This document shows positions 46,863-59,300 of a stretch of 64,000 nt of DNA, in pieces; positions within the stretch are counted from its first letter, which is position 1; each line of letters opens with the position of its first letter. The notes below the pieces were generated by a model. The model worked only from the letters and a program-made list of their open reading frames with translations. It ran no database searches and was not told the origin of the DNA. The position numbers and the translations under genes are program-made. Origin of the DNA: Hygrocybe punicea. Taxonomy: Eukaryota; Basidiomycota; Agaricomycetes; Agaricales; Hygrophoraceae. The DNA lies in NCBI GenBank assembly GCA_963556145.1, contig OY744463.1, positions 434,001 to 498,000 of the forward strand. The letters run 5' to 3'.

Positions 46863-47951
46863 ATGACCACTGGAACCAACCGTATCGCCATAATCGGCGC
46901 TGGCTCTGTCGGCTCCACCTGCGCCTATGCCCTTCTCCTTCGGCGCATCTCCGCTGAGATCCTCCTTATCGACATCGACGCCTCTCTCCTTCACGCCCAA
47001 GTCCAAGACCTCTCTGACGCCGCCTTCCTCAGCAACACCAGCATCCGCGCCTCCACCCTCGCCGAAGCCGGCCAATGCGACATCATCGTCATCACTGCCG
47101 GCGCTAAGCAGCGCGAGGGCGAGTCGCGCCGTGGTCTGATTGATCGCAATTACAGGATCCTCGAGAGCGTAATACGCGAGATGACCCCGATTAGACAGGA
47201 TGCGGTGCTCCTGCTGGTGTCGAACCCGGTCGACGTGTTGACGTATTTTGCGCAGAGGATGAGTGGGCTGCCGAAACTCCAGGTTATTGGCTCTGGGACG
47301 TTCTTGGATTCGACGAGATTGAGAAATGCGTTGGCTGAACAGGTTCAGGTGAACATCATATCCGAATAATTTTCAGAGTTACCAGTCCGAAGGGTTGGTG
47401 TTGATGGATGGGGGAGTTCAAATTCGTTCTGTAAAACTTACTAGTACTCTCAATCATAGGTCGCAGATACAGCCGTACACGCCTACGTCCTGGGCGAACA
47501 TGGAGACTCCCAATTCGTCCGTCCCTTCTCTTACTCCTCACTACCACAATTCTGACTACTCTACCAGGTCGCTTGGTCTACAGCCACCATCGGCGGCTCT
47601 CCAGTCCAAACGCTCCTCCCTCCCTCCTCTCCCTCCCTCCCCACCCTCGCCGACTCCACAAAAGCAAAAGCATACTCCATCATCGCCGCCAAAGGCGCGA
47701 CCTCGTTCGGCATCGCCACCGTCGTATCCTCCGTCTGCGAGTCTATTCTCTTCGATCAGCGGCATATCAGACCAGTGAGCCATTGGGTGGACAGTCTGGG
47801 CTGTTGTATCAGTCTTCCAGCAGTGCTCGGGCGTGGAGGGGTACAAAGGACCATTGAGATGTCATTGAGTGGTGAGGAGGGGGAGGCGTTGAAGAGGAGC
47901 GCAGAAGAAATAAAGAAGTGTATGGACGAGATGGGGAGCCTGGGGAGGTAA
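46863..47951 (+). CDS. L-lactate dehydrogenase
   Basis: Three exons (46863-47348, 47460-47516, 47568-47951) give 308 residues, the normal length. The NAD-binding glycine motif GAGSVGSTCAYALLL, the acidic strand-end residue in LLIDID, the mobile-loop stretch TAGAKQREGESR, SNPVDVLTY and the catalytic histidine motif VLGEHGDSQF are all present. The enzyme interconverts pyruvate and lactate with NADH; the GAKQREGESR loop favours lactate over malate dehydrogenase. The upstream frame stays open to 46692, but ATG 46863 starts exactly at the usual N-terminus. Lactate dehydrogenases of this NAD type are patchy in fungi, so its history is worth checking; GC content is high at third positions compared with the flanks. 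Confidence 0.92.
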
Positions 47952-48332
47952 TTGGGGCACTTCCAAGGTATACGGTCAAGATCCGTAACCATGTAAAGAT
48001 TGTATACGACCATTGACAATATTGGACATGTTCAAGTTCTACGATCCGCTAGAATCTTTACAAAAGAAAGCTATCACAAATGTATGCTTTGAGGACCAAT
48101 CAAGACTTTTAATAAGAGGGCCGAAATGTAGCGCAGTTATCTCGTCGTGTTGCGATCCGGAATAGCGGATATGGACATACATCACCCTGATCGTCAGCCT
48201 CGCTGTTAGCTTCAACTAATTTGCTGTCAAACAATATTTGGTCCACAGAAGGTACACATATATTATAAGGTGGTTTCTCCAGGTGAAGTAGCCTGTCAGA
48301 TGGTCGTAAGCAAATTGGTTGGTTCTCATGAT
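47952..48332. other. Intergenic spacer
   Basis: This separates two convergent genes, lactate dehydrogenase and the NACHT-ankyrin gene. I see no gene or repeat in it. Confidence 0.5.
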
Positions 48333-51300
48333 TTATATACGCACTCCATTGGTGAGCAGCAGTTGGACAATTGCATCATGACCTCGGAGCGATGCCGCTT
48401 GCAGGGCGTTGCCATATTCTCCCCCTTGCGCATTGACATCTGCACCCTGTTCCAGCAGCAGTTGGACCACTGCATTGTGGCCTTTGACCGATGCCGCTTG
48501 CAGGGCGTTGCCATATTCTCCCCCTTGCGCATTGATGTCTGCACCCTGTTCCAGCAGCAGTTGCACCACTGCATAGTAGCCTCTGGACGATGCCGCTTGC
48601 AGGGCGTTGCCATATTCTCCCCCTTGCGCATTGATGTCTGCACCCTGTTCCAGCAGCAGTTGCACCACTGCATTGTGGCCTCTGGACGATGCCGCTTGCA
48701 GGGCGTTGTCATAATATCCCCCTTGCGCATTGACATCTGCACCCTGTTCCAGCAGCAGTTGGACCACTGCATTGTAGCCTTCGACCGATGCCGCTTGCAG
48801 GGCATTGCCATATTCTCCCCCTTGCGCATTGATGTCTGCACCCTGTTCCAGCAGCAGTTGCACCACTGCATTGTAGCCTTCGACCGATGCCGCTTGCAGG
48901 GCGTTGCCATATTGTCCCCCTTGCGCATTGATGTCTGCACCCTGTTCCAGCAGCAGTTGGACCACTGCATTGTGGCCTTTGACCGATGCCGCTTGCAGGG
49001 CGTTGCCATATTCTCCCCCTTGCGCATTGATGTCTGCACCCTGTTCCAGCAGCAGTTGCACCACTGCATAGTAGCCTCTGGACGATGCCGCTTGCAGGGC
49101 GTTGCCATATTCTCCCCCTTGCGCATTGATGTCTGCACCCTGTTCCAGCAGCAGTTGCACCACTGCATTGTGGCCTCTGGACGATGCCGCTTGCAGGGCG
49201 TTGTCATAATATCCCCCTTGCGCATTGACATCTGCACCCTGTTCCAGCAGCAGTTGGACCACTGCATTGTAGCCTTCGACCGATGCCGCTTGCAGGGCGT
49301 TGCCATATTGTCCCCCTTGCGCATTGATGTCTGCACCCTGTTCCAGCAGCAGTTGCACCACTGCATTGTAGCCTCTGGACGATGCCGCTTGCAGGGCGTT
49401 GCCATAATGTCCCCCTTGCGCATTGACATCTGCACCCTGTTCCAGCAGCAGTTGGACCACTGCATTGTAGCCTCCGAACGATGCTGCTTGCAGGGCGCTG
49501 CCATATTTTCCCCCTTGTGCATTGATGTCTGCACCTTTTTCCAGCAGCAGTTGCACCACTGCATAGTAGCCTCTGGACGATGCCGCTTGCAGGGCGTTGC
49601 CATATTCTCCCCCTTGCGCATTGATGTCTGCACCCTGTTCCAGCAGCAGTTGCACCACTGCATTGTGGCCTCCGAACGATGCCGCTTGCAGGGCGTTGCC
49701 ATACCATCCCCCTTGCGCATTGATGTCTGCACCCTGTTCCAGCAGCAGTTGGACCACTGCATTGTAGCCTCCGAACGATGCCGCTTGCAGGGCGTTACCA
49801 TACCATCCTCCTTGCGCATTGATGTCTGCACCCTGTTCCAGCAGCAGTTGGACGACTGCATGGTGGCCTTCGACCGATGCCGCTTGCAGGGCGTTGCCAT
49901 GAAATCGCCCTTGCGCATTGATGTCTGCACCCTGTTCCAGCAGCAGTTGGACGACTGCATGGTGGCCTTCGACCGATGCCGCTTGCAGGGCATTGCCATA
50001 TTCTCCCCCTTGCGCATTGATGTCTGCACCCTGTTCCAGCAGCAGTTGCACCACTGCATTGTGGCCTCTGTACGATGCCGCTTGCAGGGCGTTGCCATAA
50101 TATCCCCCTTGCGCATTGATGTCTGCACCCTGTTCCAGCAGCAGTTGGACGACTGCATGGTGGCCTTCGACCAATGCCGCTTGCAGGGCGTTGCCATACC
50201 ATCCCCCTTGCGCATTGATGTCTGCACCCTGTTCCAGCAGCAGTTGGACCACTGCATCGTGGCCTTTGACCGATGCCGCTTGCAGGGCGTTGCCATATTG
50301 TCCCCCTTGCGCATTGATGTCTGCACCCTGTTCCAGCAGCAGTTGCACCACTGCATTGTAGCCTCTGGACGATGCCGCTTGCAGGGCGTTGCCATAATGT
50401 CCCCCTTGCGCATTGACATCTGCACCCTGTTCCAGCAGCAGTTGGACCACTGCATTGTAGCCTCCGAACGATGCTGCTTGCAGGGCGCTGCCATATTTTC
50501 CCCCTTGTGCATTGATGTCTGCACCTTTTTCCAGCAGCAGTTTGACCATGGCATCGTGGCCTCCAGACGAAGACCCTCGCATTGTGTCGACATCCGATAT
50601 AAGGCAAAGTAGCCACTGTATTATTCCTTCCAGCCCGACGAACGATGCATAGTAAAGTGGCGAAGGAATATCAGAGGATGGATCATTCAAGTCTTCGTTC
50701 GAAAATTTATCCAGGTTGTAAAGTCGATTGCAGTTAATATATCTATAGCTGCAAGGATGAAAAAGGGACCTCATCAATTCTTGTAGAGTAGAATTGGAAT
50801 TGTGCTCAGATCGAGCATGTTGACTCCAATACTTGGCGGCGTAGCGGGCAAGTGGAAAACGTCCGATGGTACTCGAACTTAAGCAGTCATGTGTGTCAAA
50901 CTGCAGGAGGTAGGCCAGACATGCCTGAGCTATGAATGTATCCGCGGTTGTCTTGCTGAACCTGTATCGTGAAGCAACGCTGTTTCGAATGCGATCCGAT
51001 ATCAAATACTCTTTGACGGAGAAATGAGCCAGCCTGAGCAGTCGTCCTCGGCGGTCGTCCACCCACATGTTGCCGTCATCACCTTCGTCGTCTTGTTTGG
51101 TGCCTGAACTTATGGTCACCATACAAGAGCAGATGGTCAATATATCCTGCGGATCTGCCAGCCGTAGATCTGGGTCAAATCGGGGACTGCCCTTAAGATC
51201 GACAGCGACAACTTCCGCAACTTCTTCCACCGTTACCGGACGTGCAGAGAATGCAAGCAGCTGTAGCACTTTGAAAGCATCTTCACTGTAATCGTCATCA

Positions 51301-53013
51301 ATGTTCAAGAGGATTCGTTCGTAAGTCTCGTCCAGGGTCTTCGGCAAAGACTTCAGAGCTTTCCGAAGTTGGTCGAGCTTTAGGCACTTTCGTAATACGT
51401 CCAATTGGCAGACAACCCATCGGAACCTGGAGAAACATGTCAGTGTCAATGTTCGAACGGCGTAAACCGAGATCACTTTACATCCCACATGCCCCCTCCA
51501 TGAGTGCTGTCTCGATCTCCTCATGTACCTTGCTTGGCCATCTTCGCAGTTTAGGATCATTTTGAAGCCGTTCTCGAACATGAATTCGAATGTCGTCGTC
51601 GACAATCACACTCTGGATATCAATTTGGCATGAAACGTGAGGCTTGAGAGCATCCTCGATGTCTCGCTCCTTTCGGCTGGTCACGAGTAGGTGAAGTTTG
51701 CCCAGCCTCCAATCAACAATTTTTTCAATCAAGCACATAAGCTCGTCTCGCTCGTTGCATTCGTCCAGGGCGTCAAGAATGATATAAGAATGCTGAAAGC
51801 AGTCGAGAAGAGCTTTAAGGGTCATAACAAGGCTGTCTGAAGTGGGCTGCCGTTCCCCATTGTGATATTGAGAATACAGTGACAGCAAGGCTTCGGGAGA
51901 GGTCATGCGTTGAGAACAGAGCTGTGTAATCAGTGATCGGAGGAGATTGTCACATCGCTGTTTCTCTTTGTCGTTGAAATCGAAGTAGAAATAGGCAATC
52001 GCTCGCGATGGATCCAACCGGCAATGGCACAAGACATCCTCGACGATGGTTGAGCTATACAGATAATAGTCAGCGTCCAGTTACGAACGATCGTGCCATT
52101 AAGCTGCTTGCTTCAGAATAGTTTTCCCACACCCCGCTGTCATTATCAGTCAGGTCGATGAGAGCCGCACCATTTATGAGAGGACTAACGAATGCCGTGA
52201 AGCCAGATGAACGCATTCGGAGTGTCTTTCCACTCCTTAAATTGTTCCCCTCCTATGAACCATATTCCGGTCCCTGGCTGTCGCTTCTGGCAGGAAATGT
52301 TATGGTTGGAAGAAGGGTCGGGTGCTGCAAGCCATCGATAGATCTTTTGGCGACGTTCATCTGCAATGGGATTGAGTTTCTTATGTTCAGATGAGGAGAC
52401 ATCCACGATGTCATACATGCCTAGGTTGGTCGACTCCAGTGACTGTCCCAAGGATACAACGCTATCTTGCATTGCCATCATCACCGTTCTGAAGAAACCA
52501 CTGTAACAGAACTCCTCTCAAGAACCTATGCTTACTCACGTCTGATCTGCAGTCAATGCGAGATTCAATGACACCTTCGTCCTCTCTAGGCTATCAAGAG
52601 TCTTCTTCACATCGCCTTCCTTGAGTGGCCAAGTTAGTGCTTTTCCGATGGCCTTCCATCCGCTTGCAGGCTCCAATCTCATCTTGAGGTTGGCAAGTTC
52701 GGCCTTACACTTGTCAAGCTGTCCGTTCGGTCGAATAAGTAGTTCCAGTGTCGCCAGCTGTGCCTTTGCATTTTGGGTCTCTGCGAGTTTGACGAGGCGA
52801 TCGAGGACATCACGGAGGCTAATCAGCTCGTCTGTGATCTTCAAGAGATCCTTGGGGGCATTCTTTACCCTAGTTCGATAGTCGTAACATATCGAAATAA
52901 TTGCTCCGGCGAGTTGAACCACGCCGATAATGCTGGCTGGGGGTTGACAAGGATAAGTAGTATTCCTGATGATCGCAGAATGGTAACCTGCCTGTCATGC
53001 TGAGTGGATCCAT
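48333..53013 (-). CDS. NACHT-ankyrin NLR-like protein
   Basis: Six exons (52988-53013, 52540-52932, 52190-52488, 52112-52136, 51482-52054, 48333-51426) total 4410 nt, 1469 residues. The N-terminal domain (MDPLSMTGSIIGVVQLAGAI, then TDELISLRDVLDRLV) is of the helical type common in fungal NLRs. The NACHT core follows: WLHGIPGCGKTIL (P-loop), a likely Walker B YIILDALDEC, and LLVTSRKE (sensor region). Then come a winged-helix stretch and about 23 ankyrin repeats of 33 residues (unit like NAVVQLLLEQGADINAQGG). Such proteins are held to detect non-self and trigger cell death. The P-loop is split onto a 25-nt exon whose 3' intron has a GC donor. The gene is intact and in frame. The long open frames on the other strand of the ankyrin part are artefacts of the 99-bp period. 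Confidence 0.93.
48360..50590 (-). repeat. 99-bp ankyrin-coding tandem array
   Basis: About 23 copies of a 99-bp unit lie in the last exon of the NLR gene. Most copies differ at only a few sites, clustered at the same three or four codons. A block of about ten units seems to recur: the series around 50520-50270 (KYGSALQAASFGG, HYGNALQAASSRG, QYGNALQAAS) reappears around 49530-49270. This suggests homogenisation and segmental duplication. Confidence 0.9.
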
Positions 53014-55483
53014 TGTGTTGAATCAATAGGTTTACAGCCAGACTTCAACGGAATATGCGGGGAATCTTGGGAGCTGGCAAGCCAATGGCGGCTATGGCCA
53101 CAGCTTGAGTGGGCGCTTGTCATGGGATTTGGCGGTGCAACTGTCCGCAATGTTTCCGCCACGGTCTCCCACAACCATCAGGGTTTCCGCATCTCGAGCA
53201 ATCGCACCTATGGTTGTATTCACTGTAATGTTCGACTGTCGAATGGATATACTTCAACTCAACGGTTTGCCAGCCGTTTGTTGTCGCATCCATTGGCTCA
53301 AGGACGAGGACTGCCGAAAGGACCAGGGGGCGCCAGGCCTTGTTCACCGCCTTTGGATCGTTGGGAAACTTGAATGCACTGTCGCACGATCTCCAGAACG
53401 GCGTGTAGCACCCTCTGACTTGCTGGAGAGAATTCTTTGAAGACTACAAGGCGCACTCCCACTCTCAAGTCGTGACGGTCCTCGAGCTATCCTGTCCTTT
53501 TCCACCAATCCATCTCTTAAGCGACTGCGAGATGTTCGTCATTGCAAAATCTTACTCCTCCGGCTGGGGTCAATCTGATATTTCACAGTCACAAATTCCC
53601 TGCTCTCGAGATTTGGTCTGACTGGGGCCTACACCATACCCCCTTTTGCGCTCGATTGCCTTTGTACATGTCGAGATGTCCAGGTTCAAATCCATCGGGC
53701 GCGCATGGCCTGAATCGACTTCGAAAATGTGGAATTGGTTGTTCATCTCCATACGGCATTTCTCCAGAACCAAGCACAGGAAACACGCAACAAGCGCCCG
53801 TCGCCTGACTCCACACTCTCTTTATCATGCCGCCATTTCGTTGAGGAAGACGTTTCGGCCCTCCTGTCCCTGCCTGGAACAACCTCTTTCGAATTTGCGG
53901 TTCCCTCGCAATACTTTCGGCGATGCCTCTTGCTGTCTGCCTCGCCATAAACTGCACGGACTGGTTTGGGTCCCACACACAAGTCTTTATCTGGAATAAC
54001 AACCTCAACATCGGTGTGCATTCAGCTTCATCTTTATAACACCATGCCGCTCCCTTGTGGTAGCGATTGGAATGGAACAGGACAGATACAAGCGACATAA
54101 CTCGAGCCCCCGATTTCCACTGTGTTGAAATCCCATACTGACGATGATCTGTGCTACATTATGTCTCTGGCTTTGTTCTCAAACACCTGATCTCCTATGC
54201 CTCAGGAAGCATTTCTATCGTTGCAGCGGAAGCCGCTTGCGATTCCGATCTTGATATCCTCCCTTTCATAGCGAACCACATTCGATTAGGGTTTACTCGC
54301 TGCAACGGTCACGCAGCCACCTGTGTTGGAGCCGTCTAAAACGAATTGACTTCGAGTGGCCCACTGGCCCACTTCTCGTACGCACACCCGTATTTCCATC
54401 GGCGTTGAAAGTGTATTTGATTGATTCTTGTGAGTCTTACGCTTCGTTTTGCTGTAATCTCCAACAGTTGTGGCACGATGCTAGGTATCCGCCAGAATTC
54501 CTTTCTTTTTTCTCAATTATATGGCTTACCTCTTCTGATATAGTGCGTTGCCAACGACGTATCATGCTTGTTCTTGACCAGAAATCCACAATTGCAGACC
54601 TCGCCGTCGTATGATTCCGGCTCCTGTCATCTGCGGTTTCATGCGAGAAACTTGGGGTTGCTTGTCGGCACAACACTGTCGCCATTATCGGCGAGCGAGT
54701 ATCGTGCGCAAGTCAGAATTTCACGAGTGGGTAGACCACTGTCCGATCGCTGTGTTGCCTCGTTGCGACAATGTCTGCGTGCCTGTTCGGTGCTAAGTCG
54801 GGTGCGCTGGCATTCACATTGGCGTGAGTGCGTGGGTGCGGCCGAACGTCGCCACCGCCCGCCCAATCGTGATTGGGACGTCTGTTTTGGTGGCGTAGCG
54901 TGGCTTTCACTTGGGCAGGCTTGATTGGGGTGGGCATGGGGGTGGGGGTGCACTAGCCGTTATTGGGCTTTGTTGGGCATATTTCTTGCCTTTCGTACCT
55001 GGCTTGGGGCGAAGATGAGGCGAAAAGATTGGGCAATTAGTTATCGCATATATTTATTAATTGAGACGAATAAAAAAACACATAAATTGCAATATCCTTG
55101 TGTAAACCTCCAGGTCTCGTCTCTAGTAGCGTTGGTGACTGTTTCAACGAAACGGGTATTCGTTTTCCGCCGGTACAACCCCTCGGACCCGTATCCCACT
55201 AACAGCGGTTCAGGTGTTGGATTTGGGCAAGAAAACTTGAAATAAAAAATGCTCAGTACACTGCATTGTTGGTGCGAGGCAGGACAAGTGCGAGCATTCA
55301 GATAAGTGGGGATGGAGGGGCGATGCTGGAGCTTGTCGGAACGTTGAAGTCATATTGAAGACCGAGTTTTTGCGACACCCTTCTGAAGTCTTAACATCTT
55401 GATGCGCAAGGTGAGCAGAGTTAATGCGTCATACGTGCCGGCCATGTAAGACACGGAATAATATACATAGGCAAGTTCACTTT
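53014..55483. other. Region without supported gene
   Basis: This is the probable NLR promoter followed by about 2 kb in which both strands show moderate open frames (for example minus 53589-54098 and plus 54568-54924), with no recognisable motif, consistent splice chain or transposon end. Confidence 0.35.
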
Positions 55484-56278
55484 TCAATCGACTTTGATGG
55501 TGCCATCAATGATGTACAGCAACCCGTTCGAGGCCTACCCAAATAATGGCTGTCAGAAATGAAGAATGACAGAGAAAACAAGATTGAATGCACACCTCCT
55601 TCATGCCAACGATGCGGATGTCGTCATCCAGGACGACGTGGCTCCAATCCGGCATTCCAGCGTCACCGTCAATTCGTTTGACGGTGATACTTCTTCCAGC
55701 AAGGAGCGTAGGGTATCTGGGCAATGAGAAGGAAACCGGAGCGTCCTGTGATGGAGGGTGCACATTTCAGGGGGGCGAAGCATAAGATAGTGAATGGATT
55801 CTCATTGCGTACCGGGATGATGTGGGCGGAAATCCAGCGTTCGACATTTTGTCGTGATCTATTCTCGAACTCTTGCTCAGTGATCTCAATCTCATTTCCC
55901 CCGGGTCCACGAGCACGTCCCTGGTGTCTACCAGCCGTGTGCCCCGTGCTTTTTCAGTAATCGGCTCCTAGAAGACAGAGCGAGTACTCACGGCTTCCTT
56001 GGGAGCGCCATAACGGCATGATTTGTAGGTACCAACAACGTTGTCGCTGCCCCCGCTGCCTGGAAGCGTGCACTCAACTCGGTCTCTCGTGCGTATGAGA
56101 AGAATATGGACAAGGATGATTCAATTGTGAGCAGGTCGTAAAGTGTGGACCCCGAGTTTGGCCCAGTCAGCGGTACGAACTCGCTGGTGTCCGAGGTGCT
56201 CGCTCCAGGCATATTCATGACTAGTTGCTCGGCCTGAGAGACAGACACAAGCAGAGGAATAACGTAGAGGAGGCGCAT
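55484..56278 (-). CDS. Secreted fasciclin (FAS1)-domain protein
   Basis: Four exons (55992-56278, 55813-55927, 55596-55745, 55484-55534) give 200 residues. A signal peptide (MRLLYVIPLLVSVSQA) leads into one FAS1 domain. The H1 box is TTLLVPTNHAVMALPRKP, the middle carries EFENRSRQNVERWISAHIIP, and the end ASNGLLYIIDGTIKVD is the H2-like strand of the domain. Fungal FAS1 proteins are secreted or wall-bound and linked to adhesion or wall integrity. The exon 1/2 join was set by the acceptor GGCTGGTAG, which yields KPHQGRARG in frame; the next AG downstream would break the frame. A PIF/Harbinger element begins 25 bp upstream of the ATG, so the native promoter is displaced by about 3.1 kb. Confidence 0.85.
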
Positions 56279-56444
56279 AGTGATAATGAAGATGGGCGTC
56301 TAAGAGCTCGTTCGGCTACCCCAAATTAGATCCACATCGCCTTGGAAGTGAGGAATATGCCGGTTTATGTTAGGCGGAGATTCAAACTTATGGCAGGCAG
56401 CACTTGTATCTAATCGATATGATTCCTCGTTGAGAGTCTCTCTC

Positions 56445-57814
56445 ATGGACCACCAACAACGACTTGAAATGCGGCGACGCATTCACCGTATCATCCTCCT
56501 TGTTGTTAGTATCATCTTGAGTGCTACCGCCGGCATCATAGAAACGGTATATTCTCGGCACCAGTATCACACATCTGCCCTCTCCGGTTATGCCTGGGTC
56601 CTCGAACTGCTCACCGGCCACCCAGAACGCATCCGGTGTGAATTAGGCATGCATAAACATGTCTTCCTTGCCATCATAGATGAGCTTCGTGAACTTGGAT
56701 ACGGAGATTCTCGTTCTGTCACCCTGGAAGAGCAACTGGCGATTTTCCTATACATTTCTGTCACTGGATTGTCGATCCGGCATGCAGGTGAACGTTTCCA
56801 ACATGCAAACGAGACGATGTCAAGGTAAGTTGCCATTCTGATTATAAAAAAAAGATCTCAAGCCTTTTTGGCAGATATTTCCGCAAAATGCTAAATATAT
56901 TCTCTTCTGCACCCCTCTATACACGACATGTTCGTCAACCGAAAGCACAGGACCATGTTCCTTCCAAGATACGCCAAAACCCCAAGTTTTACCCATATTT
57001 TAAGGATGCAGTAGGAGCCTTGGACGGCTCTCACATCCACAGCGCCCCACAAGCATCCGAGCGAGCATTCCACCGCAACCGCAAAGGCTTCCTCTCTCAA
57101 AACTGTTTATTTGGTTGTTCCTTCGATTTAAAGTTCATCTATTCGCTCACTGGCTGGGAAGGCGCCACAACGGATGCCCGGTTGTTTGAAGACGCAACAA
57201 CCCACGATCTACATATCCCACCTGGTAAATACTTCTTAGGCGATGGAGGTTTCCCAGCACATCCATCCCTACTCATTCCATATCGCCATGAGCGATATCA
57301 CCTTGCCGAATGGGGTCGGTCTCGTCTTCGGTAGTTTATTTTTACTTTTAACTGTATATGATACTAATGTTGCTAAATTAGACCTACAAATAAACGGGAG
57401 CTCTTCAATCTTCGACATTCATCGGCCCGCAACGTTATCGAGCGGATCTTTGGCGTTCTGAAACGCCGTTTCCGCATCCTCCTCATTGCACCTGAGTACA
57501 ACATGGATATTCAAGCTCGAATCCCATCAGCCCTCTGTGTGATCCACAATTGCATCCGTGAACATGATCCTGAAGAAGGACCGCTTGAAAGCAACACTTT
57601 CCTCGATCGCGCACACTTTGCCGCAGACGCTGGTGTTGGAGGGGCAGATGAACCTGTGGAGACATTACATGACCAGCGCCGCGAAAATATTGCAGACGCT
57701 ATGTGGGCAGACTATCAACGCGTGCTCGCAGAGAGGCAATTGGCAGGAGACGAGCCACTATCTACTGAGAGCGAATTCTCATGTGTCTCGGATTCGGCAG
57801 AGGAAGAGGAATAG
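56445..57814 (+). CDS. Harbinger transposase (HARBI1-like DDE nuclease)
   Basis: Three exons (56445-56824, 56875-57330, 57382-57814) give 422 residues. The acidic triad is in place: D in GALDGSHI, D in FLGDGGFP, E in NVIERIFGVLKRRFRIL. An N-terminal helical region (EEQLAIFLYISVTGLSIRHA) is typical of the DDE_4 superfamily. The enzyme cuts the element at its ends, together with the Myb-like partner. ATG 56445 was chosen as the first methionine that precedes the conserved part. A hydrophobic stretch after the start (RIILLVVSIILSATAGII) is unusual for a nuclear enzyme. The acidic tail (DSAEEEE) ends at TAG. Confidence 0.93.
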
Positions 57815-58114
57815 TCATCTGCCTATATACAATCGTGCGCATAGTCTTTCTCATTGCCGCTCTATGTTTCTTTTTTTCTGCCGTTATGCTTCTTTTTTTC
57901 CGCCGCTATGCTTCTTTTTTTCTGCCGCTATGTTTCTTTCTTTCTGCTGCTGTTTCTTTGTCTGTTTTTTTTCTTTTCTGCCGCTGTTTTTTTTGCTTCT
58001 CAAAATTAATGGAGATGTCTGTCAAACAAATCACATAAACTGAGAAAAAAAGTACACGGTGGGAGATACACGACAAGATACACAGTACAAGATACAAGCT
58101 ATGGGTATAATGAC
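57815..58114. other. Spacer between the two Harbinger genes
   Basis: This 300-bp convergent intergenic stretch has several TTCTGCCGCTATG/TTTCTTTTT copies (about 57870-57990), a short pyrimidine-rich repeat on the plus strand. It probably holds both 3' untranslated regions. Confidence 0.5.
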
Positions 58115-59300
58115 CTACGGATGTTTGGCAAGGTAGTCCGCAATCCACTGACGCCGGAAGTCCTCATCCTTAATCATGACAAACGTAGTTGCAGCCGACA
58201 TGTTGTCCGTAAATAACGAAGCAAGCGCTATTTTTTGTTCCATTGATAGGTCCAGAACTTCTTCGAGCATCTGCAGTGCTTGGAGTCGCCGTGCCTCCCG
58301 TGGATCCTCCATATTGATGTTAATCGACTTCTCAAGAGTCTCCGTGAGGCGATTGATGGACCCTTGCATGCCATGAATGGCCGTTGCAGGGGTCACTCGA
58401 CTTGACTTTGAGCCAGAGGTGTCAGCTTTGCTTCGCTGGGACCTTTTCGATGTTTCCGAGATGAGTGAGACTTGTGAGTTATTAGCCGATAACCCCTCTT
58501 GAAGGGCATCAAGCTTGCGTTTGCTGCTGTTTATTGATGATGGGGGGGTGAGAAGGGGGCCTTCTATATCCTCATCCTCGTCCACCAGATCCACCACACA
58601 GGATGATCCACCCTCCTTGTCCTTGTGAGTATCAGAAGAAGAAGTTGTGGCAGGCCGGAAGACACGAGAACCTCGTGGTGCATTCATTGGGATGATTGTC
58701 TGCATTTTATCGTAGTAGATCCACCCTTTGTTGCGGAATGGCCGCATGATAGGCTGTAAAGATGATGAATAAGAAGACTCCAAATGAGTTTTAAGGGAAT
58801 TAATACCTTGTTCGTCGTGTAGGTATTCCAAACATCCTGGGCAGCTGCACCGTCTATTCCAGCACCAGCTGCATTGTCCCAGTGAAACCCTGATGTGCCT
58901 CGATACGTTTCAATCGCTTGGTACGTCTGCTTCAGCTGTGGAATATGTCAGGAATGTTTCAACTGACGTGTTTGTTACTTACCCCAGACCATTTCGTCTT
59001 GATTGTCTTGGCAGTCTTGACCAGGCCCCGGTTTAGAAGAGGTGCAATATGTTTAGCTGCATTATTGAAGGAGGCGGCCTTGAAGTTCCCCCCATCTCCT
59101 GCCTCTGCCCGGTGCTCAACCAGATAATCAACCAGTGCAGTGGTCTCTGCCTCGGTCCAGACAGTTACTTCCTTTTTCTCCGTTGCAGGGAGGGCAGCCA
59201 TGAGGATGGTGGTAAGTTGAGAGAAGAGAGCAGCGATGGCCACTACGCCAGTCCAGACACGCCGCCTTTGCTGTAATCGATGGCTGGTTGATTCCGCCAT
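58115..59300 (-). CDS. Harbinger Myb/SANT-like DNA-binding protein
   Basis: Three exons (58983-59300, 58807-58935, 58115-58753) give 361 residues. The SANT-like domain reads VTVWTEAETTALVDYLVEHR, AAKHIAPLLNRGLVKTAKTI and KTKWSGLKQTYQAIETYRG. A serine-rich acidic middle (VDLVDEDEDIEG) and a C-terminal helical segment (AIHGMQGSINRLTETLEKSI) follow. In Harbinger systems this protein brings the nuclease to the nucleus and the element ends. The ATG at 59300 lies only about 12 bp inside the right terminal repeat, so the repeat probably contains its promoter. Confidence 0.92.

Noticed and set aside
48270..50612. 780-codon open frame on the plus strand across the ankyrin array
   Set aside because: The 99-bp repeat period is divisible by three, so stop-free frames on the other strand are automatic. 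The minus strand encodes the real ankyrin protein.
52933..52987. Possible fourth GC-AG intron at the first intron of the NLR gene
   Set aside because: A normal GT donor (GTTACC) with the acceptor GCCAG also keeps the frame and gives the expected SIIGVVQ, so a GC donor is not needed.
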